Assembly (NCBI RefSeq): GCF_020532705.1
Contig: NZ_JAJAVD010000001.1
Coordinates: 1-64,000 of the forward strand
DNA length: 64,000 nt
DNA from: Methylobacillus caricis
GTDB lineage: Bacteria; Pseudomonadota; Gammaproteobacteria; Burkholderiales; Methylophilaceae
Reading direction: 5' to 3'
In this document: positions 37,093 through 46,162 of the stretch, piece after piece
How the letters are laid out: each line of letters begins with the position of its first letter
Numbering within the stretch: the first letter of the stretch is position 1
Program-made: the position numbers and the translations under genes
The notes under the pieces: model-generated
What the model saw: the letters and a program-made list of their open reading frames with translations, nothing else
The model's database searches: none
What the model was told of the DNA's origin: nothing

Positions 37093-39015
37093 TTAATGAG
37101 CGTTTGTTGTGACGATGTCAGTTTTGAGTGCAGGGATGGATGTTTTATCGTGGGCAGGCTCCATGGAAAATTGCAGGTTGGCCAAACGGGTATAGAGGCC
37201 CCCTTGGTGGCGCAGCTCGGCTGGACTGCCAATCTCGACGATGCGGCCTTCTTCCATGACGATAATACGATCGGCGCTTTGCACGGTGGCAAGGCGGTGG
37301 GCAATGATCAGGGTAGTGCGGCCCTGCATGGCAGTATTGAGGCCTTGTTGCACCAGGATTTCGGACTCTGCATCCAGCGCGCTGGTGGCTTCATCCAGCA
37401 ATAGAATGGGGGCATTCTTGAGGATGGCGCGGGCAATGGCAATGCGTTGGCGCTGCCCGCCTGAAATCCGGGTGCCTCGCTCCCCGAGGAAAGTGTCATA
37501 ACCTTGTGGCAGCTTTTCAATAAACTCATCCGCCAGCGCTGACCTGGCAGCCATCTTCACTTCTGCATCAGTGGCATAGGGTCTCCCGTAGCGGATGTTC
37601 TCCATGGCATTGGCCGAGAAAATCACCGGGTCCTGCGGCACAATGGCAATCATGCTCCGCAGTTGCTGCAGGCTGAGCTCGCGGATGTCCTGGTCGTTGA
37701 TGCGGATATGGCCGAGGCTGATGTCATAAAAGCGCAGCAGGAGTTGGAACAGGGTAGTTTTGCCCGCGCCCGACGGGCCCACCAATGCGACGGTTTCACC
37801 TGCCGGGATCAATAGGGAAATATGATCAATTGAAGGCTGCAAAGGCCTGGAAGGATAGTAAAAGCTTACTTCCTCGAAACTGATGGACGCCTGTTCCTGC
37901 GGAGTTGGGGTCAGGGGATGTTCTGGCTCATTGATGGCAGATTCTGCGTGTAAAAGTTCCAGCAAGCGCTCTGTGGCGCCTGCTGCGCGCATGATGTCGC
38001 CCCACACTTCGGCCATGGTGCTGACGCTGCCTGCCACCATGACGGCATAGAGAATGAAGGAGGCGAGTTGCCCACCGGTCATTTCACCGCTGCCAACTTG
38101 GCGTGCCCCTATCCAGAGTACAAAAATAATCGCGCCGCTAATGGCGGCAATGATTACAGCCGTCATCGCGGCGCGTACGCGTACCCGACGGATGGCTGTG
38201 CTGAAGCTGATGTCTATGCTCTGGCGGAAACGTGCAATCTCTCGATGTTCCTGGGTATAGGATTGCACGGTGGGCATGGCATTGAGGATTTCACCTGCCA
38301 TGGCCGAGCTGTCGGCGATTCTATCCTGGGATTCACGCGAAAGTCGTTTGACCGAACGGCCAATCAGCATGATGGGCAGGATCAACAGCAGCATCAATCC
38401 CAGATTGAGCGAGAACAGGTAAAAGCTGGTGATAGCCAGCATCACCATGCCGCCTGTGAACTGGAACAGGCTGCGCAAGCCCATGGATGCAGAGCTGCCA
38501 ACTACCGTCTGGATTAAAGTGGTATCCCCGGTCAGGCGCGAAAGCACCTCGCCGGTTTGCAGGGTTTCAAAGAACTGCGGGGATTGAGTAAGCACCCGCT
38601 GATAAACTGCGCTGCGCATATCCGCAGTGACACGCTCACCTACCCAGGAAACAGTGTAATAGCGGCTGGCAACCATGAGTGCCCAGAACCCGGCCAGGCC
38701 GAACAGGATGAGAAAGTGGCTGTTCAGATTGGTGCTAGTCGTCAGTGTCCCTGTTTTTTCTGCTGCAGGCTGGCCGAAACCAAAGTCTATGAGGTCGCGA
38801 AATGCCAGGGGCACCAACAGCAGGGTGGCAGATGCCAGGCTGAGCAGTACGAAGGCCAGCAGGATCTGCCAGCGGTAAGGGCGCAGCAACGGCCAAAGCT
38901 CGCTCAGTAATAACAGGCGTTTTGGCGGGGAAGGTGGGGCTTGCAGGGCAACCTCGGTTTCTGGACTTTGCTTCGATCCAGCTTTGGCAAGCGGATCAAA
39001 ACAAAGTTTAGTCAC
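37093..39015 (-). CDS. ABC exporter, MsbA-like half transporter
   Basis: 640 codons, GTG start at 39015, 11 bases after the small secreted-protein gene. A Pro/Lys-rich amino terminus precedes six membrane helices (about residues 50-340). The ATPase domain follows: Walker A GPSGAGKTT, signature RISGGQRQRIAIARA, Walker B ILLLDEATSALD. Works as a dimer in the inner membrane, exporting a lipid, peptide or drug; the substrate cannot be told. It ends 149 bases upstream of nasT. Confidence 0.88.
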   Translation of the reverse strand: MTKLCFDPLAKAGSKQSPETEVALQAPPSPPKRLLLLSELWPLLRPYRWQILLAFVLLSLASATLLLVPLAFRDLIDFGFGQPAAEKTGTLTTSTNLNSHFLILFGLAGFWALMVASRYYTVSWVGERVTADMRSAVYQRVLTQSPQFFETLQTGEVLSRLTGDTTLIQTVVGSSASMGLRSLFQFTGGMVMLAITSFYLFSLNLGLMLLLILPIMLIGRSVKRLSRESQDRIADSSAMAGEILNAMPTVQSYTQEHREIARFRQSIDISFSTAIRRVRVRAAMTAVIIAAISGAIIFVLWIGARQVGSGEMTGGQLASFILYAVMVAGSVSTMAEVWGDIMRAAGATERLLELLHAESAINEPEHPLTPTPQEQASISFEEVSFYYPSRPLQPSIDHISLLIPAGETVALVGPSGAGKTTLFQLLLRFYDISLGHIRINDQDIRELSLQQLRSMIAIVPQDPVIFSANAMENIRYGRPYATDAEVKMAARSALADEFIEKLPQGYDTFLGERGTRISGGQRQRIAIARAILKNAPILLLDEATSALDAESEILVQQGLNTAMQGRTTLIIAHRLATVQSADRIIVMEEGRIVEIGSPAELRHQGGLYTRLANLQFSMEPAHDKTSIPALKTDIVTTNAH

Positions 39016-39026
39016 AAGGGATTAAT

Positions 39027-39335
39027 TTATCGGCCCTTGCCACTGATGGAACCACGGTTGAAGTCCTTGTCGCCCGGCGGTATGCAGCGGCCAATGCCAA
39101 ACACACCGCCCTGGGTGCCGCGTGGGCAACCCTGGTTTTCAGGATATTGTTTGGCTACTTTTTCTGCCTCGGCCTTTTTGACCGTATCGATATATTCCCA
39201 TTTGCCATTCGGGTGCAGCAGGATCTTGTCGCCATCGGCAGTAGTGGTTTCTATACTCTTGCCCTCGGCGGGATCAGCCCAGGCTGGCAATGCGACTGCC
39301 AAGCAGGCCAGCAAACTTAAACAGGTTAATTTCAT
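39027..39335 (-). CDS. Small secreted protein, paralogue of the gene at 19634
   Basis: 102 codons: signal peptide MKLTCLSLLACLAVALPAWA, then GDKILLHPNGKWEYIDTVKK, a Lys/Glu-rich helix, a cysteine pair (GCPRGTQGGVFGIGRC) and the tail PPGDKDFNRGSISGKGR. Function unknown. The G-DKILL-NGKWEY segment is a small beta module seen in other short periplasmic proteins. It precedes the ABC exporter closely, so the two may be co-transcribed. Confidence 0.78.
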   Translation of the reverse strand: MKLTCLSLLACLAVALPAWADPAEGKSIETTTADGDKILLHPNGKWEYIDTVKKAEAEKVAKQYPENQGCPRGTQGGVFGIGRCIPPGDKDFNRGSISGKGR

Positions 39336-39499
39336 GCTTATCTCTCACTATTTTTGATTTGGTCTGTATGCAAATAGAGCTATTGCACCGGAGTATCTAG
39401 CAATAATTGTTCCGATGCCAGAAATTGGTCAATTAAAGCATACCATTCACTTTAGTTTTATACTTGCGGACATTCCTGATTTGTCATCATAAATCCAAA

Positions 39500-41569
39500 A
39501 TGAATAAAACCTTGAGTTATCTGGTCTGGTTGTCGATTGCGTTGATTGGAGCTGGTGCCGTTGGCGGTATTGCGCTTCATCGTGGTGAAAGCATCAATGC
39601 ATTATGGTTCATTGCTGCAGCTGTCTGCGTTTTTGCCATTGCCTATCGTTTTTATGCAGCCTGGATCGCAGCCAAAGTGCTGGTGGTGGACCCCAGCCGG
39701 GCGACACCAGCTGAGCGGCTGGATAATGGCAGGGATTATGTGCCCACCAATAAATGGGTGGTATTCGGGCATCATTTTGCCGCCATTGCAGGCCCTGGGC
39801 CGCTGGTCGGGCCTACGCTGGCAGCGCAATTCGGTTACCTGCCAGGCACTTTGTGGATATTGGTCGGGGCCGTGCTGGGCGGGGCTGTGCAGGACATGGT
39901 CACCCTGTTCCTGTCTACCCGTCGCGATGGCCGTAGCCTGGGCCAGATGGCGCGGGACGAACTAGGCCCGATAGGCGGTGCGGCAGCCCTGATCGGCACG
40001 TTTACCATCATGGTGATTCTGATTGCGGTGCTGGGCCTGGTGGTTGTCAATGCCATGAAGCACAGCCCCTGGGCGACTTCGACCGTGGCGGCTACCATTC
40101 CGATTGCGATGATTGTCGGTCTTTATATGCGTCACTTCCGCCCTGGTCGTGTGCTGGAGGCTTCGGTGCTGGGGGTGATCCTGTTATTGCTCTCAGTGTT
40201 TGGCGGTGGCTGGATAGACCATCATGCCAGCCTGCGCGTGATTTTTGATCATGAAGGCCTGACACTGGCATGGTGGGTGATTGCCTATGGGTTTGCCGCA
40301 GCCATCCTGCCGGTCTGGTTATTGCTGGCACCTCGCGATTATCTTTCCACCTTTATGAAACTGGGGACGATCTCCCTTCTGGCGCTTGCTATTATTTTCC
40401 TGCAGCCTGAAGTCAAGATGCCTGCGCTGACCCAGTTTATCGACGGCACCGGCCCGATCTTTGGCGGCACGCTGTTCCCGTTTGTCTTCATCACCATCGC
40501 GTGCGGTGCCATTTCCGGTTTCCATGCGCTGATTGCTTCCGGCACCTCGCCCAAGTTATTGGCCAATGAAGGTGATATCCGCATGATAGGTTATGGTGCA
40601 ATGTTGCTGGAATCATTTGTGGCGATTATGGCGATGATTGCTGCAACGGTACTTGAGCCCGGTATATTCTTTGCGATCAACAGCCCGGCAGGAGTGGTGG
40701 GCAAAGAGGCTGCCGATGCGGTGGCTACTATTTCTGCCTGGGGATTCCCCGTCACAGTGGAACAGATGGAGATATTGGCGCGAGACATGGGCGAATCCAC
40801 GTTGTTTGCCCGTACGGGTGGTGCGCCGTCACTGGCAGTCGGCATGGCCAGCATCTTTGGCAGTGCATTCGGCCAGAGCATGCTGGCATTGTGGTATCAC
40901 TTTGCCATCATGTTCGAGGCGATCTTCATCCTGACCACGCTGGATGCGGGTACCCGCGTGGGGCGCTTCATGTTGCAGGATATGCTGGGGAATTTCTGGC
41001 CCAAGCTGGGGCAGACTTCCTGGTATCCCTCCGTGTTGCTGACCAGTGCCATTGTGGTGGCAGGCTGGGGTTATTTCCTTTATATCGGGGTGATAGACCC
41101 CAATGGGGGAGTCAATATCCTCTGGCCGCTATTCGGTATTTCCAACCAGATGCTCGCGGCCATTGCGCTGTCGGTGGCTACCGGCATCCTCATCAAGTCC
41201 GGGCGCCTCAGGCATGCATGGGTGACTGCTGTGCCATTGGCCTGGCTGGTGCTGATTACCACCACGGCGGCCTGGGAAAAGATCACCAGTCCCGATGTGC
41301 GGGTAGGTTTTATCGCTGCGGCCAATGACATGGCGGATAAGCTGGCGGCTGGCTTGCTGTCGCCGGAAAAAGCTGCAGTGGCGCCGCAGCTCATATTCAA
41401 TCAGCAATTGGATGCATGGCTGACATTATTTTTTGTGGCAGTGCTATGGATAGTGATACTGGATATGCTGCGGGTGAGTTATCGTTATCTGGCTGGCAAG
41501 CCGGTACTTCCCAGCACCGAGGCGCTGCATACCACCACCCAGCTTGACCAGGCATGGGTGCGCGACTAA
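39500..41569 (+). CDS. cstA: Carbon starvation protein CstA family transporter
   Basis: 689 codons from the ATG at 39500 (MNKTLSYLVWLSIALIGAGA); an upstream TTG is rejected. The family motifs RFYAAWIAAKVLVVDP, HHFAAIAGPGPLVGPTLAAQ and DMVTLFLSTRRDGRSLGQ are clear, with about 18 membrane helices. E. coli CstA and BtsT take up peptides and pyruvate. The stop overlaps the start of its usual small partner by one base. TATACT lies upstream at about 39458, but no matching -35 was found. Confidence 0.93.
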   Translation: MNKTLSYLVWLSIALIGAGAVGGIALHRGESINALWFIAAAVCVFAIAYRFYAAWIAAKVLVVDPSRATPAERLDNGRDYVPTNKWVVFGHHFAAIAGPGPLVGPTLAAQFGYLPGTLWILVGAVLGGAVQDMVTLFLSTRRDGRSLGQMARDELGPIGGAAALIGTFTIMVILIAVLGLVVVNAMKHSPWATSTVAATIPIAMIVGLYMRHFRPGRVLEASVLGVILLLLSVFGGGWIDHHASLRVIFDHEGLTLAWWVIAYGFAAAILPVWLLLAPRDYLSTFMKLGTISLLALAIIFLQPEVKMPALTQFIDGTGPIFGGTLFPFVFITIACGAISGFHALIASGTSPKLLANEGDIRMIGYGAMLLESFVAIMAMIAATVLEPGIFFAINSPAGVVGKEAADAVATISAWGFPVTVEQMEILARDMGESTLFARTGGAPSLAVGMASIFGSAFGQSMLALWYHFAIMFEAIFILTTLDAGTRVGRFMLQDMLGNFWPKLGQTSWYPSVLLTSAIVVAGWGYFLYIGVIDPNGGVNILWPLFGISNQMLAAIALSVATGILIKSGRLRHAWVTAVPLAWLVLITTTAAWEKITSPDVRVGFIAAANDMADKLAAGLLSPEKAAVAPQLIFNQQLDAWLTLFFVAVLWIVILDMLRVSYRYLAGKPVLPSTEALHTTTQLDQAWVRD

Positions 41570-41760
41570 TGGTTCGCCAGATCAGAAAACTCCTGGGACG
41601 AGCCTGGCAGCTATTGCGTACGCTGTCGGGCGACGATGCCTATGAGCGTTATCTGGGTTTGTATGTACGTCATGGGCATGCCGAGCCACCATTGTCGCGC
41701 GAGGAGTTCTTTCGGGCCTGGCAGGAGGAAAAATGGAATGGGGTCAAGCGGTGCTGCTGA
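41569..41760 (+). CDS. YbdD/YjiX family small protein
   Basis: 63 codons, MVRQIRKLLGRAWQLLRTL, with the conserved PLSREEFFRAWQEEKWNG and the terminal RCC. Genes of this family nearly always follow cstA or btsT; the protein appears to be needed for transport, in a way not yet known. It shares one base with the cstA stop. Confidence 0.88.
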   Translation: MVRQIRKLLGRAWQLLRTLSGDDAYERYLGLYVRHGHAEPPLSREEFFRAWQEEKWNGVKRCC

Positions 41761-41808
41761 TATGTTGAACTGCTGAACTTGTGCAGGGGAATACAGGGAT
41801 TAATCCTT

Positions 41809-43245
41809 TTATATCACTCCTCCTTCGCGTGATTCGTCACACAGCTTCACGACCATCGCACCTACGTCGCGTACGGCTTGTTCAATGGCGAGTGTCCATA
41901 AATGGCTGAAGTTGAGGCGTATAAAGTTTGTTAAGTCTTTTTTACGCGAAAATATGGTGCCCGGTGCCACGGTGATTCCATTATCAATGGCTTGTCGGTA
42001 AAGCTTCAGCGCATCTATTCCTTGCGGCAACTGTATCCAGATCACATAGCCGCCCCTGGGTATCGAGAGAATGGTGCCTGGTGGAAAGCTTTCCTCTATC
42101 ACGTTGCGGATCAATATATATTGCGAACGCAAGGTGTGGCGCAACTGTTTGAGGTGTTGCTCATAGCTGTCACGCTGCATGAACTTGGCAATGGCGATCT
42201 GGGGAGCGGAAGGTAGGGAAAGACTATTGAGGAACATCAATCTTTCCACTACCTCGCGATAGCGTCCGGCGACGGTCCAGCCTACACGGTAGCCTGGTGC
42301 CAGGGATTTGGAAAAAGAAGAGCAATGTAGTACCAGGCCGTACTGATCGAAAGCCTTGGCTGGTTTTGGCGCTTTTTCGCAGAAATACAGCTCCTGATAG
42401 ACGTCATCTTCTATCAGCGGAATTTTCTGTTCCGCCAGGAACTTCACCAATGCCTGTTTTTTCTCGTCCGGCATCACAAAACCCAGAGGATTCTGGAAAT
42501 TGGTGGTGAGAATCACCGCGGCAATGCGAACGTTATCGGCGGTGGCGCGCAATGCATCGAGATCAATGCCTGAGTGCGGATCGGTGCGCAGTTCGGCGAC
42601 TTTCATCCCCAGCCGCTCCACAGTATGCGCCAGCGCATAGTAGCCCGGGGCTTCCAGTGCAATGGTGTCGCCAGCTTTTGCTACTGCCTGCAGGCAGAGC
42701 GTGATGGCCTCAGTGGCGCCATGGGTGATCACGATATCATCGGGCGAGATGTCCATGCCGTTTTCCAGGTAGCGCCTGGCAATCTGCTGGCGCAGCATTT
42801 CATTACCCGGCGGCAAGTCGCTCAGGACGCCCCATTCGCCTTCATCGCCGGTCAGGGCTTTTTCATATTGGTGGATTTTCTTGAGTGGGAACAGCTGCGG
42901 ATCAGGGAAGGGCGAGCCCAGAGGTACAGTACCAAACTCGCGTATGGATTTCAGCGTGGTGAGCACCAGGTTGCTGGCATCTACCTCGGATAGATTGATA
43001 TCCTTGGCCAGCGGGGATCCGCGTTTCTGCAACCGCTTCCTGGGGGTTACGTAGTAACCGGATTGCGGGTGGCTGCTGATGACGCCTTCTTGTTCCAGCA
43101 GCAGATAGGCGCGCAATACAGTGCTGATGCTGAGCGAATATTTCTGGCTGGCCTGGCGTACGGAAAAGATTTTATCGCCAGGGCGCAATACGCCTTCATC
43201 TATCATCGCACGGATGCGTGCAGCAAACGAGACGTAAAGCTTCAT
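41809..43245 (-). CDS. MocR/GabR-type transcriptional regulator (GntR + aminotransferase domains)
   Basis: 478 codons from the ATG at 43245. Residues 1-75 are a GntR winged helix (SVRQASQKYSLSISTVLRAY). The rest is a fold-type I aminotransferase with the PLP lysine in SFSKSLAPGYRVGW. Such proteins sense amino acids or vitamin B6 through PLP. The controlled gene is not evident; it lies downstream of the formate-dehydrogenase-like pair on the same strand and converges with cstA. Confidence 0.88.
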   Translation of the reverse strand: MKLYVSFAARIRAMIDEGVLRPGDKIFSVRQASQKYSLSISTVLRAYLLLEQEGVISSHPQSGYYVTPRKRLQKRGSPLAKDINLSEVDASNLVLTTLKSIREFGTVPLGSPFPDPQLFPLKKIHQYEKALTGDEGEWGVLSDLPPGNEMLRQQIARRYLENGMDISPDDIVITHGATEAITLCLQAVAKAGDTIALEAPGYYALAHTVERLGMKVAELRTDPHSGIDLDALRATADNVRIAAVILTTNFQNPLGFVMPDEKKQALVKFLAEQKIPLIEDDVYQELYFCEKAPKPAKAFDQYGLVLHCSSFSKSLAPGYRVGWTVAGRYREVVERLMFLNSLSLPSAPQIAIAKFMQRDSYEQHLKQLRHTLRSQYILIRNVIEESFPPGTILSIPRGGYVIWIQLPQGIDALKLYRQAIDNGITVAPGTIFSRKKDLTNFIRLNFSHLWTLAIEQAVRDVGAMVVKLCDESREGGVI

Positions 43246-43329
43246 GGTGGCCGGGCAATCGCAATCACTTGTTCTGAACGAATGCCATTGTACTCCAGCC
43301 GCCATGCGGCGCGGGAAGCTGTGCTCTAA

Positions 43330-43635
43330 TTACTGCGTTTGCAGGGCACTGGAAATTTCTTGTCCACTGGGGGTCAGGGCGGCTACCAGGCGTTCTTTTT
43401 CAGTACTGACGGTGACCAGGTCCTGTTCGCCGAGAGCAGTCATCAGGCGTTGCAAGGTGCTCATGCGCAACCCCAGGCGTTTGCAGATTACAGCCAGTGA
43501 CATCACTGTGCGTCCCCGATCATGCTCGGCATGCAGCAACTCCAGAATGCCAAGCATCAGGACAGCGCTGCTATCCAGCCCGCTGGTTTCAGGTTGGAAA
43601 TCCGCTTCTTGGTAATGGGCATTATCAAGCAGCAC
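43330..43635 (-). CDS. Small winged-helix protein overlapping the FDH-like gene
   Basis: 101 codons with a GTG start at 43635 (AGGTG 5 bases upstream), beginning 11 bases inside the preceding oxidoreductase gene. The middle looks like a MarR/IclR-like helix-turn-helix: SLAVICKRLGLRMSTLQRLM, then a wing LVTVSTEKERLVAALTPSG. The overlap implies joint expression. It may be the equivalent of the small Fdh4B partner reported in methylotrophs, or a regulator; which is not settled. Confidence 0.7.
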   Translation of the reverse strand: MLLDNAHYQEADFQPETSGLDSSAVLMLGILELLHAEHDRGRTVMSLAVICKRLGLRMSTLQRLMTALGEQDLVTVSTEKERLVAALTPSGQEISSALQTQ

Positions 43636-45949
43636 GGGGCACCTGCTTTTCTGCCACTTTCTCGATAATCACCGGGATCGATTTCGAAGTCGGGGTATGC
43701 GAGTCATCTGCCACGCTTTCCAGCGGCACCAAGTTGTTGGTTTCAGGATAGTAACCGCTGAGGCAACCTTGCGGAATGTCATAGGACACTACCAGGAAGT
43801 TATCGGCGCGGCGGGTAATGCCATCCTGCCAGACACTGACCAGGTTGATCCAGTCACCAGCCTTGAGTCCCATGCGCTTGATATCCTCAGGATTCATGAA
43901 CACCACGCGGCGCTGGCCGAATACACCGCGGTAACGGTCATCCATGCCATAGATGGTGGTGTTGTACTGGTCGTGCGAACGTGTGGTCATGAGTACAAAC
44001 AGCTTGTCGCCAAACTTCTCGCGTGCCTGGTGGATAGGCGAGTTGCGCGGTATTTCCTGCACGGTGAATTCGGCTTTGCCAGATGGGGTCAACCAGATAC
44101 GATGACTGGAGGGCACTGGCATACGGAATCCGCCTGGCTGCTTGATGCGTTCGTTGTAATCCTTGAATGCCTCAGGCATTGTCTGCTCAATGACATCACG
44201 AATCTTGCTGTAATCCTTGATGTATTCCAGCCATGGTGTCTTGCTGTTCTTGAGTGTGGCATGTGCCAGACGGGCCACGATGGCAGGCTCTGACAGCAGG
44301 TGCATGGAGGCAGGCTTGTTCATGCCATACGAGATATGCACCATGCTCATGGAGTCTTCAACGGTCACGCCTTGTGGGCCGGTTTCCTGGGTGTCGATTT
44401 CGGTACGTCCCAGGCAAGGCAGTATCAGGGCTTCGGTGCCGTGTACCAGGTGGCTGCGGTTGAGTTTTGTAGTCACGTGGGCAGTTAGCGTGCAGCTGCG
44501 CAGGCCATCCCAGGTGCGGTCTGTATCAGGTGTGGCGATGGAGAAATTGCCGCCCAGGCCGAAAAACACCTTTACCTTGCCGTCTATCATGGCTTGGATG
44601 GCAGCGACGGCATCGTAACCAGGGGCTTTGGGCACCTTGATATCAAATACTTGCTCCAGGCTGGAGAGGAATTTCTCCGGCATCTTTTCGTAAATGCCCA
44701 CGGTACGGTTGCCTTGCACATTGCTGTGACCACGCACTGGGCATAGGCCTGCACCTTCTTTGCCGATATTGCCGCGCAACAGCATCAGGTTGACCAGTGT
44801 CTTGATGGTGGCAACGCCGTGCTTGTGCTGGGTGATTCCCATGCCCCAGGTCGAGATGACTCGGTTGCCGGCGACATAAATGCGCGAGATTTGCTCAATC
44901 TGCGCCATTGATACGCCGGATTCTTCCAGGATGGCGTCCCAGCTTTCATTGCGTGCGTCTTCGGCAATCTGCTCGAAGCCGTTGGTGTGCTGCTGGATAA
45001 ATTCCATATCCACCACGCGCTCGGCGCCATTCTTGATGGCTTCATCATCCCATTGGATGACAAACTTGATCATCCCCTTGATGAGGGCCAAGTCGCCACC
45101 TAGCTTGGGTTGGATGAACATGTCGCTGATCTTCGAACCCTTGAATGACAGCATGTCCAGTGGGCTTTGCGGATCTGCAAAGCGTTCCAGGCCGCGTTCC
45201 TTCAAGGGGTTGATGGCCACGATGCGGGCACCGCGCTTGGCAGCTTCACGCAACTCACCCAGCATGCGCGGATGGTTGGTCGCAGGGTTCTGGCCAAAAA
45301 TCAGCAGGGTGTCTGCATGTTCAAAGTCGTGCAAGGTGACCGAACCCTTGCCTATGCCTACGGTAGGGGGCAATGCCATGCTGGTGGACTCGTGGCAGAG
45401 GTTGGAGCAGTCCGGAAAATTGTTGGTGCCGAACTCGCGGCCAAACAATTGGTAGAGAAAAGCCGCTTCGTTGCTGGCGCGGCCTGAGGTATAGAATGCC
45501 GCCTGGTCGGGATGGTCCAATGCATTGAGATGCTGGGCGATCAGGTCAAATGCCTGGTCCCAGGTGACTTCTTCATATTTATCGGTAACGCTGTTGTAGC
45601 GCATGGGGTGGGTCAGGCGGCCTTCGCCTTCCAGTGCAAAATCGCTCCACTCCATCAGTTCAGTGACAGTATGTTTGGCAAAGAAGGCAGGAGGAACGCG
45701 TTTGGCAGTTGCTTCTGCCGCTACAGCCTTGACACCATTTTCGCAAAACTCAAACGTCGATGTGTGCTCCTTGTCTGGCCAGGCACAACCTGGGCAGTCA
45801 AAACCATCGGGCTGGTTTTGTGATAGAAGCGTGACGATGCCCTTGACCGGAATCTTCTGTAGCGCCAGCTGGGCAGCCACTTGTTTCAGTGCGCCCCAGC
45901 CTGCTGCGGGATGGTGATAGGGTTTGATCGAGCCTTGATGTTCCGACAT
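43625..45949 (-). CDS. FdhF/YdeP-family molybdopterin oxidoreductase (Fdh4A-like)
   Basis: 774 codons. This is a Mo-bisMGD protein of the YdeP branch, related to the catalytic subunit of formate dehydrogenase. The amino end has a cysteine set CPGCAWPD and FEFCENG that could bind an Fe-S cluster. CSNLCHESTS aligns with the CARVUHGPS segment of E. coli FdhF, putting Cys in the place of selenocysteine. The C-terminal pterin domain has HDQYNTTIYGMDDRYRG. In methylotrophs a related enzyme, Fdh4, is a main formate dehydrogenase, from memory; here that role is likely but not proven. It lacks Fe-S and diaphorase partner genes nearby. Confidence 0.85.
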   Translation of the reverse strand: MSEHQGSIKPYHHPAAGWGALKQVAAQLALQKIPVKGIVTLLSQNQPDGFDCPGCAWPDKEHTSTFEFCENGVKAVAAEATAKRVPPAFFAKHTVTELMEWSDFALEGEGRLTHPMRYNSVTDKYEEVTWDQAFDLIAQHLNALDHPDQAAFYTSGRASNEAAFLYQLFGREFGTNNFPDCSNLCHESTSMALPPTVGIGKGSVTLHDFEHADTLLIFGQNPATNHPRMLGELREAAKRGARIVAINPLKERGLERFADPQSPLDMLSFKGSKISDMFIQPKLGGDLALIKGMIKFVIQWDDEAIKNGAERVVDMEFIQQHTNGFEQIAEDARNESWDAILEESGVSMAQIEQISRIYVAGNRVISTWGMGITQHKHGVATIKTLVNLMLLRGNIGKEGAGLCPVRGHSNVQGNRTVGIYEKMPEKFLSSLEQVFDIKVPKAPGYDAVAAIQAMIDGKVKVFFGLGGNFSIATPDTDRTWDGLRSCTLTAHVTTKLNRSHLVHGTEALILPCLGRTEIDTQETGPQGVTVEDSMSMVHISYGMNKPASMHLLSEPAIVARLAHATLKNSKTPWLEYIKDYSKIRDVIEQTMPEAFKDYNERIKQPGGFRMPVPSSHRIWLTPSGKAEFTVQEIPRNSPIHQAREKFGDKLFVLMTTRSHDQYNTTIYGMDDRYRGVFGQRRVVFMNPEDIKRMGLKAGDWINLVSVWQDGITRRADNFLVVSYDIPQGCLSGYYPETNNLVPLESVADDSHTPTSKSIPVIIEKVAEKQVPRAA

Positions 45950-46105
45950 GGTCCTTGCTAATCCTGAATGTTTGGCGCGCTGTGATGGACAATCACGCCA
46001 GTGAAAGACAATTTGTGATTAGTACATGGTAAGGGCAGGGATTGGTGTAAACCAGATACAGAAGCGAGGATATTTTTAGAGTACAGTTTGGGACTTAATC
46101 ATCGT

Positions 46106-46132
46106 GTATACCCCAAATTTAAAGGGGTATAC
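46106..46132. promoter_or_regulatory. Perfect 9-bp inverted repeat upstream of the FDH-like gene
   Basis: GTATACCCC (46106-46114), 9-base A/T spacer, GGGGTATAC (46124-46132). No T run follows on either strand, so it is not a typical terminator of lgt. It lies about 160 bases before the FDH-like gene. The TATACCCC/GGGGTATA halves recall CsoR/RcnR/FrmR operators, so it may be an operator; this is inference. Confidence 0.4.
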
Positions 46133-46162
46133 CGTGACTTTACTGACTAGGAGTTGCCAGGT

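Noticed and set aside
41780-41815. GGATTAATCC followed by TTTT as a terminator between the YbdD-like and MocR-like genes.
   Set aside because: The arms adjoin with no loop, so a stable hairpin cannot form.
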